NCBI GenBank assembly: GCA_031296915.1
Contig: JAVDPC010000044.1
Location: 1 to 35,563 of the forward strand
Length of the DNA stretch: 35,563 nucleotides
Reading direction: 5' to 3'
DNA from: Cerasicoccus frondis
Lineage (GTDB): Bacteria > Verrucomicrobiota > Verrucomicrobiia > Opitutales > Cerasicoccaceae
The notes beneath the pieces are model-generated. The model worked only from the letters and a program-made list of their open reading frames with translations. It made no database searches and had not been told where the DNA came from. The stretch's first letter is position 1. Each line of letters begins with the position of its first letter. A program made the position numbers and the translations under genes. Shown here in pieces: positions 24,884-33,000 of the stretch.

Positions 24884-25093
24884 GGATAGTATTTTCTCGG
24901 GGTAGAATCGGTCGCTTGGTCTAGTTTAACCTCTGAATCTGTCACAGTAGGCGCAAAATGCGACTTCAAATATTAGCCCCGGTGTTACACGCGAGTGAAG
25001 ATTTCAAATAGTTCAGTCAGTTAATCATAAAGGTAAAGCGTTCACACTTGCGGTGCTAGTTGGCGCAGCGCATGCTTTGACCAGTATCTTGCT

Positions 25094-26530
25094 ATGAACA
25101 TCAGCTATCGTCATACAAAAATCGTTTTCACGCTCGGGCCAGCCAGCGAAAGTGAAGAACGCCTGGAAGAACTGATCCTCGCCGGGGTCGATATTTGCCG
25201 CCTCAACATGGCGCACGCCAGCCACGAGTGGACGCGCGAGTCCGTGCGCCGAGTCCGCAAGGTCTGTGAGCAAGTTGGCCGCCACATCGCCATCATGATG
25301 GACGTCAAGGGCCCGGAAATCCGCACCGGCGACCTGCCCGAGAAAATCGAGCTTAAAGAAGGCGAGCTTTTCGATTTCCTCGTCAGCGGCACGATTGAAG
25401 ATAGCCTGGAAGACGGCATTCGCGGCGTGACGGTCAATTACCCGAAGTTCGCAGAAGACGTCAAAGAGGGCTCAACGCTGCTCGTCGACAGCGGCCTGGT
25501 CCGCATGAAGATCCTCGAAGTGCGCCCCGGTGATCGCGTACGCTGCGAAGTAGTCATTGGCGGCCCCATGGGCAACCGCCGCCACATCAACCTGCCCGGC
25601 ACCCACATCAGCCTGCCTGCCTTGACGGAAAAGGACCGCGGCGACATCGCCCTGGGCATCGAGGAAGGCATCGACTTTTTCGCCCTGTCCTTTGTCCGCG
25701 AAGCTGATGACTTGGACATTCTCCGCCGCCACCTGGCCGAACGCGGCTCACAGGCGCGCATCATCGCCAAAATCGAAGACCAGACCGCGATCAGCAACTT
25801 GGACAGCATCGTCATTGCCTCAGACGCCGTCATGGTTGCCCGCGGGGACCTCGGCATCGAGTGCCCCTACGAGCAATTGCCCGTCATCCAGCGACGTGCG
25901 GTCAATAAGTGCATCGAGCAGAAAAAGCCCGTCATCATCGCCACTCACATGCTTGAGTCGATGATCGAAGCGCCCCTGCCAACCCGCGCCGAAGTCTCCG
26001 ACATCGCCAACGCCGTCTTTGAAAAAGCCGACGCCATCATGCTCTCCGGCGAGACCACCACCGGGAATTACCCGGCCGAATGCGTGCGCGTCATGGACCG
26101 CATTGCCCGCCAGATCGAGCGCGAAATGCGCCACGATCCGCTGAGCCCCAACGTCCACCTGAAGACGCCCAAGGCCCAAATGCTCAAGGCCAGCGCCCAG
26201 CTTGCGCAGGATCTTGGCGCCGGCATCGTCGTCTACTCGCGCCGGGGCTACCTGGCCGAGGTGCTCAGCGCCTTGCGCCCCAGCTACAGCCCAATTTTTG
26301 TGTTCACCGACGAGGCGCTGCTGTTCAAGCAAATGCTGCTCCTGCGCGGCGTGGAGCCCTTCCTCATGGAGTTCTCCGATGAGACCGAAGCCACGATCCA
26401 AAAGAGCTTCACGCGCCTCAAGGAAAGCCGTCATCGTTGGGCGGTTCCAGGGGACTGGATGGTCGTCATCACCAATTTAATCGTCGGCGAACGCTCCATC
26501 GACTCTGTCCAAATGCGCCAGGTCGAATAA
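25094..26530 (+). CDS. pyk: Pyruvate kinase
   Basis: The 478-residue enzyme converts phosphoenolpyruvate and ADP to pyruvate and ATP in glycolysis. The barrel motifs are intact: KIVFTLGPAS near the start, RLNMAHAS (Arg36, Asn38), MDVKGPEIRTG (Lys72, Glu75), IIAKIED with catalytic Lys226 and Glu228, VMVARGDLGIE, and TRAEVSDIANAV. The B domain lies at about 78-170 and the C-terminal domain at about 350-478. No Shine-Dalgarno sequence precedes the ATG. A strong intrinsic terminator follows 51 bp after the stop. The opposing kinase gene shares the upstream region, which may allow joint control with energy state, but no operator is visible. Confidence 0.96.
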   Translation: MNISYRHTKIVFTLGPASESEERLEELILAGVDICRLNMAHASHEWTRESVRRVRKVCEQVGRHIAIMMDVKGPEIRTGDLPEKIELKEGELFDFLVSGTIEDSLEDGIRGVTVNYPKFAEDVKEGSTLLVDSGLVRMKILEVRPGDRVRCEVVIGGPMGNRRHINLPGTHISLPALTEKDRGDIALGIEEGIDFFALSFVREADDLDILRRHLAERGSQARIIAKIEDQTAISNLDSIVIASDAVMVARGDLGIECPYEQLPVIQRRAVNKCIEQKKPVIIATHMLESMIEAPLPTRAEVSDIANAVFEKADAIMLSGETTTGNYPAECVRVMDRIARQIEREMRHDPLSPNVHLKTPKAQMLKASAQLAQDLGAGIVVYSRRGYLAEVLSALRPSYSPIFVFTDEALLFKQMLLLRGVEPFLMEFSDETEATIQKSFTRLKESRHRWAVPGDWMVVITNLIVGERSIDSVQMRQVE

Positions 26531-26580
26531 GCAGTCTGCGGCGGCGCCCAGAGATTTTTGCACCGCAAATAGGCGAAGAG

Positions 26581-26606
26581 GCAACGCGAAGACGCGTTGC
26601 TTTTTT
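26581..26606 (+). terminator. Intrinsic terminator of pyk
   Basis: A perfect 8-bp GC-rich stem, GCAACGCG-aaga-CGCGTTGC, is followed at once by TTTTTT (26601-26606). It lies 51 bp downstream of the pyruvate kinase stop, in the correct orientation. The MITE copy begins 13 bp after it. Confidence 0.85.
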
Positions 26607-26618
26607 CGTGGCGAGGCC

Positions 26619-26805
26619 TAGAGCACTTCTCATCTAGATTGGCCGATCGGGCCGCAGTGATTTTTCGTGTCCAGCAAGGCGGCTTGAGCGTCGCAGGCTG
26701 GAAGCCTGTGAGCGAAAAGCCAACGACGCTGGCGCGGAAAAGCACTCGGTTTTGGGCTTGGGGCCAGATTGGAAGTTCGCGGCGTTGGCATTTCAATCAC
26801 GGGCT
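26619..26805. mobile_element. MITE-like element, left part only (truncated)
   Basis: The left 187 bp of the element are present, with 184 of 187 positions identical to 2893-3079. The sequence then leaves the element exactly inside the CGGGCT hairpin. The right 85 bp and the right inverted repeat are missing. Nine bases later lies the stop codon of the minus-strand reductase (26814-26816), so a deletion has joined the element to the 3' end of that gene. Confidence 0.8.
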
Positions 26806-26813
26806 CTGGACAG

Positions 26814-28532
26814 CTACGCGTCGATCGTCACGCTGCTTTTGGGCTTGGCTTGGCAGAGGAGGCACGCGCCTTTGCCGGGGTCGGCGGCGGGTTGATCGTC
26901 GTAGGCAATTTCACCAGCGATCACATCCTGCTTACAGGCACCGCAAACTCCAGCACGGCAACCGTATGGCAGCTTGAGCCCTGCGGTTTCGGCGAATTCC
27001 AGGAGGTTCTCCGCTTGGCCAGTCCAAATTAGTTCCTGCTTCGATTTGGCGAAGACGACTTTGATCTCTTCCCCCTTGGCTGTCGGCGCCTTGGGTAGCG
27101 GCTTGGTGCGCTTGATTGTCGACGGGCCAAAGGCTTCAAAGTGTATCCGCTCGGGAGCGACGCCCCACTCTTCCAGACCATGCACGACGTCGGCCATCAT
27201 CGGTCCTGGGCCGCAAATGTAGAAATCGAACTCGCTGTCGGGCAGCTCATCGCGCAGGTAATCGACGCTTACGCGGCCTTGACGATGGTAATGCTTGCCG
27301 AGCACGTCGTCATCCGCCGGGCGACTGTAGCAGGTGCGAAATTTCAGTTGTGGAAACTGCGCGCCCAGCTCATCCAGATGCTCCGCCATGAAGTGGTCTT
27401 CCCGTCGGCGGGCGCCATGAAAAAACCACACCTCATCTTCTTCAGAAAGGCCTGCATTCAGACGGTGCTTCAGCATGGCAAGCACGGGCGTCATGCCGAC
27501 CCCGGCGCTGACAAAGACCACGCGGCGGATACGGGCGTCATCGAGTGTGAACTTGCCAGACGGCGCCTTGACCTGAAGCACGTCACCTTCATTGACTGAG
27601 TCGTGGAGGTAATTGGAGGACAGTCCAGACGGAGCAGCGGGCTGGTCTTCAGGCGGGTTCTGCCGCTTCACTGATATGCGGTAATAATCCCCCCCTGGCG
27701 CATCCGACAGACTATAACAGCGCAACACCGGTTTCGCCTGCCCGGGCACCTCGAACTTGAATGTCAGGTATTGCCCGGGTTTGTAAGGCGGTAACGGCTG
27801 GCCGTCCACCGGCTTCAGGTAAAACGAGCAAATGCCGCCACGCTCGGGCTGCTTTTGATCAACTTTAAAAGCGCGAAAACCGTCCCACGCGGCAACGGCA
27901 GGCGCGGCGGGCTTGGGCTCACTATCGGCAGTTTCCTTGTGCGAAAAGAGCCCAAAGAAACTTTTCAAAATGCGCAGCGACTCCAGCACGATGAGCGGCA
28001 GGAAAATGACGATGGTTTGGAAGAGCTGGATTTCTTCGCCAAACGAACGGTGCAGGAATATAAACGCCGCCGCAAAGTAAGCCAACCGGTGCAGCAGCTT
28101 CCAGGGCTTGTAGCCCAGGAGTTTGACGGAGAGTTGATTACTCGTCAGGAACAGTGGCGTAATCAGCAAGAGCGACAGGAGCCCCATTTTCAGGTAAAAG
28201 AAATCCTGCAGATCTTGAATCATGCTGTCCTGGGCGGGCATCGCCGCCAGGTAGCACACCAAGTGCGCCACTGCGTAAAGGTAGCAGGTCACGCCGGTGG
28301 CGCGGCGGTGGGTATTGAGCGCCTGGGCAACGCCCCACTTTGGCCACAGTCGAACGAGCGGCGTAAAGCTCAGCACCAGGATCAGGAAACCCATGGCCGC
28401 ATTACCCAGGAAGTCCTGCAAATCGTCGAAGGCCCAGCCATCGCCGCTCAGTAAATTCCCCGCAGCGTAAATTGCGGGCAGCGCCAACAGCGCAAAGTAG
28501 CAAAACCGGTTACGGATCAGCGCGGCAATCAT
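26814..28532 (-). CDS. Inner-membrane MsrQ-like ferric-reductase domain fused to FAD/NAD(P)H reductase and 2Fe-2S ferredoxin
   Basis: The 572-residue protein has three parts. Residues 1-205 are a ferric-reductase-like membrane domain with about six helices and heme-ligand candidates His75 (HRRATG), His90, His148 and His161. The HRR-TG phrase and HRLAYF...LHR spacing resemble MsrQ/YedZ. Residues about 220-470 are a flavodoxin/ferredoxin reductase: FAD motif RCYSLSD, nucleotide motif FVSAGVGMTPVLAML and CGPGPMM. The last 80 residues are a plant-type [2Fe-2S] ferredoxin with Cys525, Cys530, Cys533 and Cys560 in C-x4-C-x2-C-x26-C. NAD(P)H electrons could pass through FAD to the b-hemes and out to the periplasm. 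MsrQ's partner MsrP is absent; the gene follows the barrel gene by 3 bp. Confidence 0.9.
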   Translation of the reverse strand: MIAALIRNRFCYFALLALPAIYAAGNLLSGDGWAFDDLQDFLGNAAMGFLILVLSFTPLVRLWPKWGVAQALNTHRRATGVTCYLYAVAHLVCYLAAMPAQDSMIQDLQDFFYLKMGLLSLLLITPLFLTSNQLSVKLLGYKPWKLLHRLAYFAAAFIFLHRSFGEEIQLFQTIVIFLPLIVLESLRILKSFFGLFSHKETADSEPKPAAPAVAAWDGFRAFKVDQKQPERGGICSFYLKPVDGQPLPPYKPGQYLTFKFEVPGQAKPVLRCYSLSDAPGGDYYRISVKRQNPPEDQPAAPSGLSSNYLHDSVNEGDVLQVKAPSGKFTLDDARIRRVVFVSAGVGMTPVLAMLKHRLNAGLSEEDEVWFFHGARRREDHFMAEHLDELGAQFPQLKFRTCYSRPADDDVLGKHYHRQGRVSVDYLRDELPDSEFDFYICGPGPMMADVVHGLEEWGVAPERIHFEAFGPSTIKRTKPLPKAPTAKGEEIKVVFAKSKQELIWTGQAENLLEFAETAGLKLPYGCRAGVCGACKQDVIAGEIAYDDQPAADPGKGACLLCQAKPKSSVTIDA

Positions 28533-28535
28533 TGC

Positions 28536-30650
28536 TTAATATTGATACGTAATCACTGAACGCAGGCCGTAGCCAGTGTCCGCGTTTTCCTGAAAAGTGA
28601 CCGAGGCGCCAAGCGTCAGGATGAAGTGCTGCCAAAAGCCATATTCATACTCCGCCCCAATCGCAAACTGGGCGCCATCAGAGCCCTTGAGGTTCGTGAG
28701 TCCGCCGATTTCGCCGATGATCTGCTGGTTGATGTCGCCCAGGTAATGCTGATAGCCCAGAGCGCCGCCAATCATGTTGCGACCGCTGGAGTCAAGCGCC
28801 GGCCCGAAGTCTCCCAATCCAGTCGCGGCAAAAAGGATGCCCGTTTGGCCAAGCGGTCCGCCCGTCTCCGCGCCACGGGCAGCGGAAGTGTAATTGTCGA
28901 TGCCGAGAAAGCCGTTCAAGTAGAGGTTATCCACGGTATAGGGCGGCTGCATGGACAGCTGGGTGAAGAGCAACGTGCCCGTGCCATTGCTCGCACTGGG
29001 CTTATCCAGCGCAACGGAGTAATTCAGGCTCGAAGTCGTGTTGAGCCAGCCCAGGAAGCGCTTGTTAGCGCCGACCGAGATGTTGTATTGGTCCCCGCCC
29101 ACGGTGCGACCGCCGTCCACGAAAGTCATGTCGACCTGAAATTGCAAATGGTCGTAATTCCACTGCGTGAAGAGGCCATAGAGCGACGCGCCCTTGTCCT
29201 GGACGTTGGTTCCGGCGCCACGGTAAATATTGTTCCAGGCAGCGACACCGGTCAGCGTAGTGGACGAGCTGCCGAGCAGGAACATGGAGGTCCGGGTCAG
29301 CCCAAAGCTGTCGATCGTATCGTCGATCAGCAAACCGTCCTGATAATACAGCTGCTGGCGACCGACGGAAAATTCATAGTGCAAGTTGAAATCGGAATTC
29401 GCCAAGGCGGGAAACAAACTCGTTAAGCGGGCTTCGAAGAAGAGCACCTGGATGTTGCCGTTAAAGGCGTCGAGCCAATCGTCCGTCGGCTGCCACTGGT
29501 AGCCGGTGAAGCTGCCATCTCGGTCCAGCGGCGTAAAACCAATCAAGATGCGCTCCGTCGGCGTGAGATTGATGTTGCCGTAAAGGTCGAGCGCGTTGAC
29601 CCATTCCGTCGTTTGCGTCGCGCCGTCGTCGAAAGTTTGGATGGCGCTTGAGAAGTCGCCAAAGATAAACAGCTGCAGGTTCCAGATTGCCCCCGTGGGG
29701 ATTTTGAATCCTTCACTGATCGGCCCGACACCGAAAAATGGATCGCCGTAGCTGAGCAGCAGTTCGGGCCGCTCCGGCAAATCCGCCAATGGAATCGCTT
29801 CATCCGTCAGGGCGCTGTGGCGGATGCGCGTGACGATGCTGCGCTCATCCTGAGTCGGCGCTGGAGATTCCTCCTCGGCCTTGGGTTGGTCGATAACAGG
29901 CCCTTCCTGCAGCACCTCGTTTTTAGCGGGGTCATCATCTTCGGGCACGTAGCGGTCTACTGTTCGGCCCGTACTGGCGAGGATTACCTTTCCACTTTTG
30001 AAACCGGGGGGAGGCTCGGCGTCCGCCGCGCCAACCAACTGTTCCGCATCCTTAGTCAGGGCTTGGGTGTCTTGCTCCACGGTTTGCTTCACCTTGACTG
30101 CATCCTGGGCAACTTCGGCGTCCACCGCTTTGACTTCCTTGGCCACCGAAGCCTCCACTTTCTGAGATTCCGCCTTGGCCTCGGCATCGATTTTTTTGCC
30201 ATCTGCTTCCGCCTGGGTGACGGCGGCGTCTATCTTCTGCTGAGCTTCCGCTGCGGCCTGGTGAAACGAAGCCGACGCGTCTTTTTCAAATTCGGACGCC
30301 TTCGCCATGGATGCCTGAAAATCCTGCTTCGCGGCAGTCAAAGCCTTCTCGGCGTCGGCTTTGACCGTGGCGGCGCTTTGTTGCTCAACTGCGGCTAACT
30401 TCTGTTTCGCAGCGGCCAGATCGTGATCGAGCTTCTTCACCGCTGCGTCCTTGGCCTGTTTGGCCTTCGCCAGGTCGGCTTCGAATTTCTGATGCGCGGC
30501 CTCCTTGAGCTGATGCGCCTCATCGAGCATTTTTGCCCACTCTGATTTTTCGGCGCCTGCCGCATCCTCCCCCCAGGCAACCGGCGCAACCAAGGCCAGG
30601 CCCAACAACCCTAAGCTGAGCCAACGGCTAATCTGTGGGCAGAGCTTCAT
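28536..30650 (-). CDS. Outer-membrane beta-barrel protein with long periplasmic helical domain
   Basis: The 704-residue protein begins with a signal peptide (1-27, SLGLLGLALVAPVAWG). Residues about 35-212 contain no proline and almost no glycine and are rich in Ala, Lys, Glu and Gln in heptad-like order: a long helix or coiled coil. A Pro-rich linker (about 213-285) leads to a C-terminal part (about 300-704) of alternating aromatic strands with Gly/Asn turns, ending in Tyr, as outer-membrane barrels do. No named family was recognised. The start is set at 30650 because its ATG overlaps the upstream cytochrome stop as ATGA; 12 further in-frame codons upstream are ignored. A 175-residue helix measures about 26 nm, enough to cross a periplasm; this is calculated, not observed. 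Confidence 0.85.
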   Translation of the reverse strand: MKLCPQISRWLSLGLLGLALVAPVAWGEDAAGAEKSEWAKMLDEAHQLKEAAHQKFEADLAKAKQAKDAAVKKLDHDLAAAKQKLAAVEQQSAATVKADAEKALTAAKQDFQASMAKASEFEKDASASFHQAAAEAQQKIDAAVTQAEADGKKIDAEAKAESQKVEASVAKEVKAVDAEVAQDAVKVKQTVEQDTQALTKDAEQLVGAADAEPPPGFKSGKVILASTGRTVDRYVPEDDDPAKNEVLQEGPVIDQPKAEEESPAPTQDERSIVTRIRHSALTDEAIPLADLPERPELLLSYGDPFFGVGPISEGFKIPTGAIWNLQLFIFGDFSSAIQTFDDGATQTTEWVNALDLYGNINLTPTERILIGFTPLDRDGSFTGYQWQPTDDWLDAFNGNIQVLFFEARLTSLFPALANSDFNLHYEFSVGRQQLYYQDGLLIDDTIDSFGLTRTSMFLLGSSSTTLTGVAAWNNIYRGAGTNVQDKGASLYGLFTQWNYDHLQFQVDMTFVDGGRTVGGDQYNISVGANKRFLGWLNTTSSLNYSVALDKPSASNGTGTLLFTQLSMQPPYTVDNLYLNGFLGIDNYTSAARGAETGGPLGQTGILFAATGLGDFGPALDSSGRNMIGGALGYQHYLGDINQQIIGEIGGLTNLKGSDGAQFAIGAEYEYGFWQHFILTLGASVTFQENADTGYGLRSVITYQY

Positions 30651-32686
30651 TTTGCGTAGAGCAGGGAGTTGATGAAATGTTGCCACCGGTGTTCTTCTGC
30701 AAATTTGCCGGGGGTGACGATTTGCTCTTCGGTGGGACGCAGGTCAATGTGCGCCGTTGGCGAATCGAGCAGGATGTTGTGCTCCCAAACGATCAAGGCG
30801 CCATTAACCAAGCGCTCGCCAATTTGTTTGGGCGACAACCCGTAGTCGAACCCAACGCCGCTGATGTCCCACACCAGGTGCACGGGCATCATTTGCGAAA
30901 TGAGCTTGGTGTTCACCAAATACGGGCCCTTGCCCGTTAGCTGGTCCGCGCGCACCCGGTAATCGCCTGAGCGACTGCCATGCGGGGGAATGCTGTTCAC
31001 GGACTTGCGGGTGTCCGGCGAGTGCCCCTGCAACAGGCTGGAGCGCGTATTGGGCCGGATGAAGGGCTGCGGCGTCGCCGAGTAGTCCACCGTGAGGATT
31101 TCCGGGCGTTGACCGCCGCGCAAATTGAGCGCCAAAAACTCCGACCCCAAGCTAATCAAATACTCGTCTGCGGGGACTTCGCCGTTGTGCACGTAGCGGG
31201 AGAGGTCGTCCCGCAGATCTCCATTGGGGTCGCGATCGCCGGACTGGAACACCACCGTACCCTCGCTATCCGTCACCGTGACTTCGACGAACACCACGCG
31301 CTCGGCGTCAAAACCGGTCGGCACGGCGTGGCCATCGGTGCCGTTCTGGAGGGTAATCTCAAACTCGATGCCCTCTTCGGTATTCTGCGTGAGCTCGAAC
31401 GAGCGGTATTGGTAGCCGCGGCGCAACAACTGCAAGCGCCCGACATTGTAGGCCTCCAGCCGCTTGATTTGATTATCGATGAAGAGGCGCGCCTTAACGC
31501 GAAGTTCGCGATCGCGCCAAAATTCGGGAAACTGCGTTTGCGAGGCTTTTTCGAGTTCGAATTTGGCGGAGCCCCAACCGGCATTGTAATCGAAGTCAAA
31601 CCAGGCCGGGAACGGCGCGATCTCCGGGCCCTCCGGCGAGTGCGGGAACACGCCGGCATGGATGATCGAATAATCCGGTCCATGAAAGGAGTGGTCCGTC
31701 AGCTTGTCGCTCCGCGTTGGCTGCCCGCCAATCACCGCGACTGGCCCCTCATGATAGCCACTCAGCGGCTGACCAGGGATCTTGGCCATGTGGCAATCCT
31801 GACAGGTCTGCCCCTTTCGCGCAGCCGGGGAATTCAAAAATTGCGTGTAGGCAGACTCCAGACGAAAGCCATTCTGGCTGTTCAAATCGTGGCACGCCCC
31901 ACAGAAAACCGCCTTTTCAAAAACGCTGACTTTTCCCACGCCCATGTGGATTTTCTGAGCGCCTGAGTTCTTCTCGGGCGAGGGCGAAACGTAGTAGCGT
32001 TCAATGACTTCCTGGATCACCTGATTGCCCAGCGGCCCGTACATGTTGTCGTAGATTGGCCCTTCCTTGATTGGGAATCGGCCCGTCACCCGCCCGTATT
32101 GTTCATTGATCCGGTGACAGACCACGCAGGTGACGCCTTCACGGGAAACGGCGGCTCGGTTTTCATTCGCCGTATACAAAGGCTCTTCCAGCGTCATGCC
32201 GATGGGCGTGTGGCAGCGGATGCAGAAGTCGCCGTTGGTGCCGCCCGAGCGCGAGATAAACATGCCCTGCATCGAGTTGAATATCGGGCTAAGCTGCGCA
32301 TATGCGTGTGGCGACGCGGCCCAACCCTCGTAGTGAAAGGGATGGCACACCGAGCAATCCTGCGACGACGGAAATTTCTCCTGCGTCATCAAATACAAGT
32401 GCGCCTGGTCCGCCACATATGTTCGCATCTCCGGCGTCAGGTTAGCCAAATCCCATTTTGCCGCCGGGTCCCCGTCCGATAAGCCCTTGAAGAAATGGTG
32501 ATTGGCTTCGAATTTACGCGCCTCGTCATTGACCTTATCCTCCACGCGCCCAACGGCTTCCTCTACCTGGGCCGCATCCTTTTTCACTGCATCTTCCGAT
32601 GCGCCCAAACAGCGCACACACGCAAAGAATGCGATCCAGAATAGTGAGCAACGCCAAATGCCCCGCAGCAACGCAGTTAAAGCCAT
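30647..32686 (-). CDS. Pentaheme c-type cytochrome, secreted
   Basis: The 679-residue protein has a signal sequence (about 1-29, WRCSLFWIAFFACVRCLGA before SED) and five heme-binding CxxCH motifs at 111-115, 155-159, 187-191, 262-266 and 295-299. A histidine in WAASPHAY (about 122-129) is placed like the distal ligands in the cytochrome c554-related superfamily. A short helical stretch (about 32-60) precedes the hemes. The C-terminal half (about 430-650) is strand-rich with NGTDGHAVPTGFDAERV, a phrase typical of multiheme oxidoreductases of this type. The frame is open to 32773, but MALTALL at 32686 fits the signal peptide. Electron transfer in the periplasm or at the cell surface is expected; a reductase activity is possible. 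Confidence 0.88.
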   Translation of the reverse strand: MALTALLRGIWRCSLFWIAFFACVRCLGASEDAVKKDAAQVEEAVGRVEDKVNDEARKFEANHHFFKGLSDGDPAAKWDLANLTPEMRTYVADQAHLYLMTQEKFPSSQDCSVCHPFHYEGWAASPHAYAQLSPIFNSMQGMFISRSGGTNGDFCIRCHTPIGMTLEEPLYTANENRAAVSREGVTCVVCHRINEQYGRVTGRFPIKEGPIYDNMYGPLGNQVIQEVIERYYVSPSPEKNSGAQKIHMGVGKVSVFEKAVFCGACHDLNSQNGFRLESAYTQFLNSPAARKGQTCQDCHMAKIPGQPLSGYHEGPVAVIGGQPTRSDKLTDHSFHGPDYSIIHAGVFPHSPEGPEIAPFPAWFDFDYNAGWGSAKFELEKASQTQFPEFWRDRELRVKARLFIDNQIKRLEAYNVGRLQLLRRGYQYRSFELTQNTEEGIEFEITLQNGTDGHAVPTGFDAERVVFVEVTVTDSEGTVVFQSGDRDPNGDLRDDLSRYVHNGEVPADEYLISLGSEFLALNLRGGQRPEILTVDYSATPQPFIRPNTRSSLLQGHSPDTRKSVNSIPPHGSRSGDYRVRADQLTGKGPYLVNTKLISQMMPVHLVWDISGVGFDYGLSPKQIGERLVNGALIVWEHNILLDSPTAHIDLRPTEEQIVTPGKFAEEHRWQHFINSLLYAK

Positions 32687-33000
32687 CTCACCAAGAAATG
32701 GACAAATCCGAAGGAACAAGACGAGTCGAAAACCGATATGATACAATAGATAGCCGAATTTGTAGACAAACACCCCATCGACATAATACCATAAGACTCT
32801 TAAAGGAAGATTAACGGCTCGATTTTGGCCAAATAACGCCCTACCGGGATGAAAGCGGAATGTCCGGCGGCCCTTGCATCATGACCACCGCAACAACTGG
32901 GCGAAGGGCGGGGGCGCGTTCAAAATAATTGATGGACAGCAACTAAGTGCATGGCCTATTGAAGCTGGTGCAACACTACAAACTGTTCTGCTAAAGCGCG
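32687..33000. other. Divergent upstream region, cytochrome operon and MBOAT operon
   Basis: A 314-bp spacer lies between the minus-strand cytochrome operon and the plus-strand acyltransferase. It is AT-rich from about 32739 to 32815, where the minus-strand promoter would be expected, but no convincing -35/-10 pair was found. The stretch 32816-33000 shows no repeat, palindrome or gene. The acyltransferase ATG at 33001 has no Shine-Dalgarno sequence. Confidence 0.5.

Noticed and set aside
26814..32686. Calling the cytochrome operon an MtrCAB or known porin-cytochrome system.
   Set aside because: The cytochrome has five CxxCH motifs, not ten, the barrel protein carries a long helical domain and no MtrB signature was seen, and there is no outer-surface cytochrome gene.
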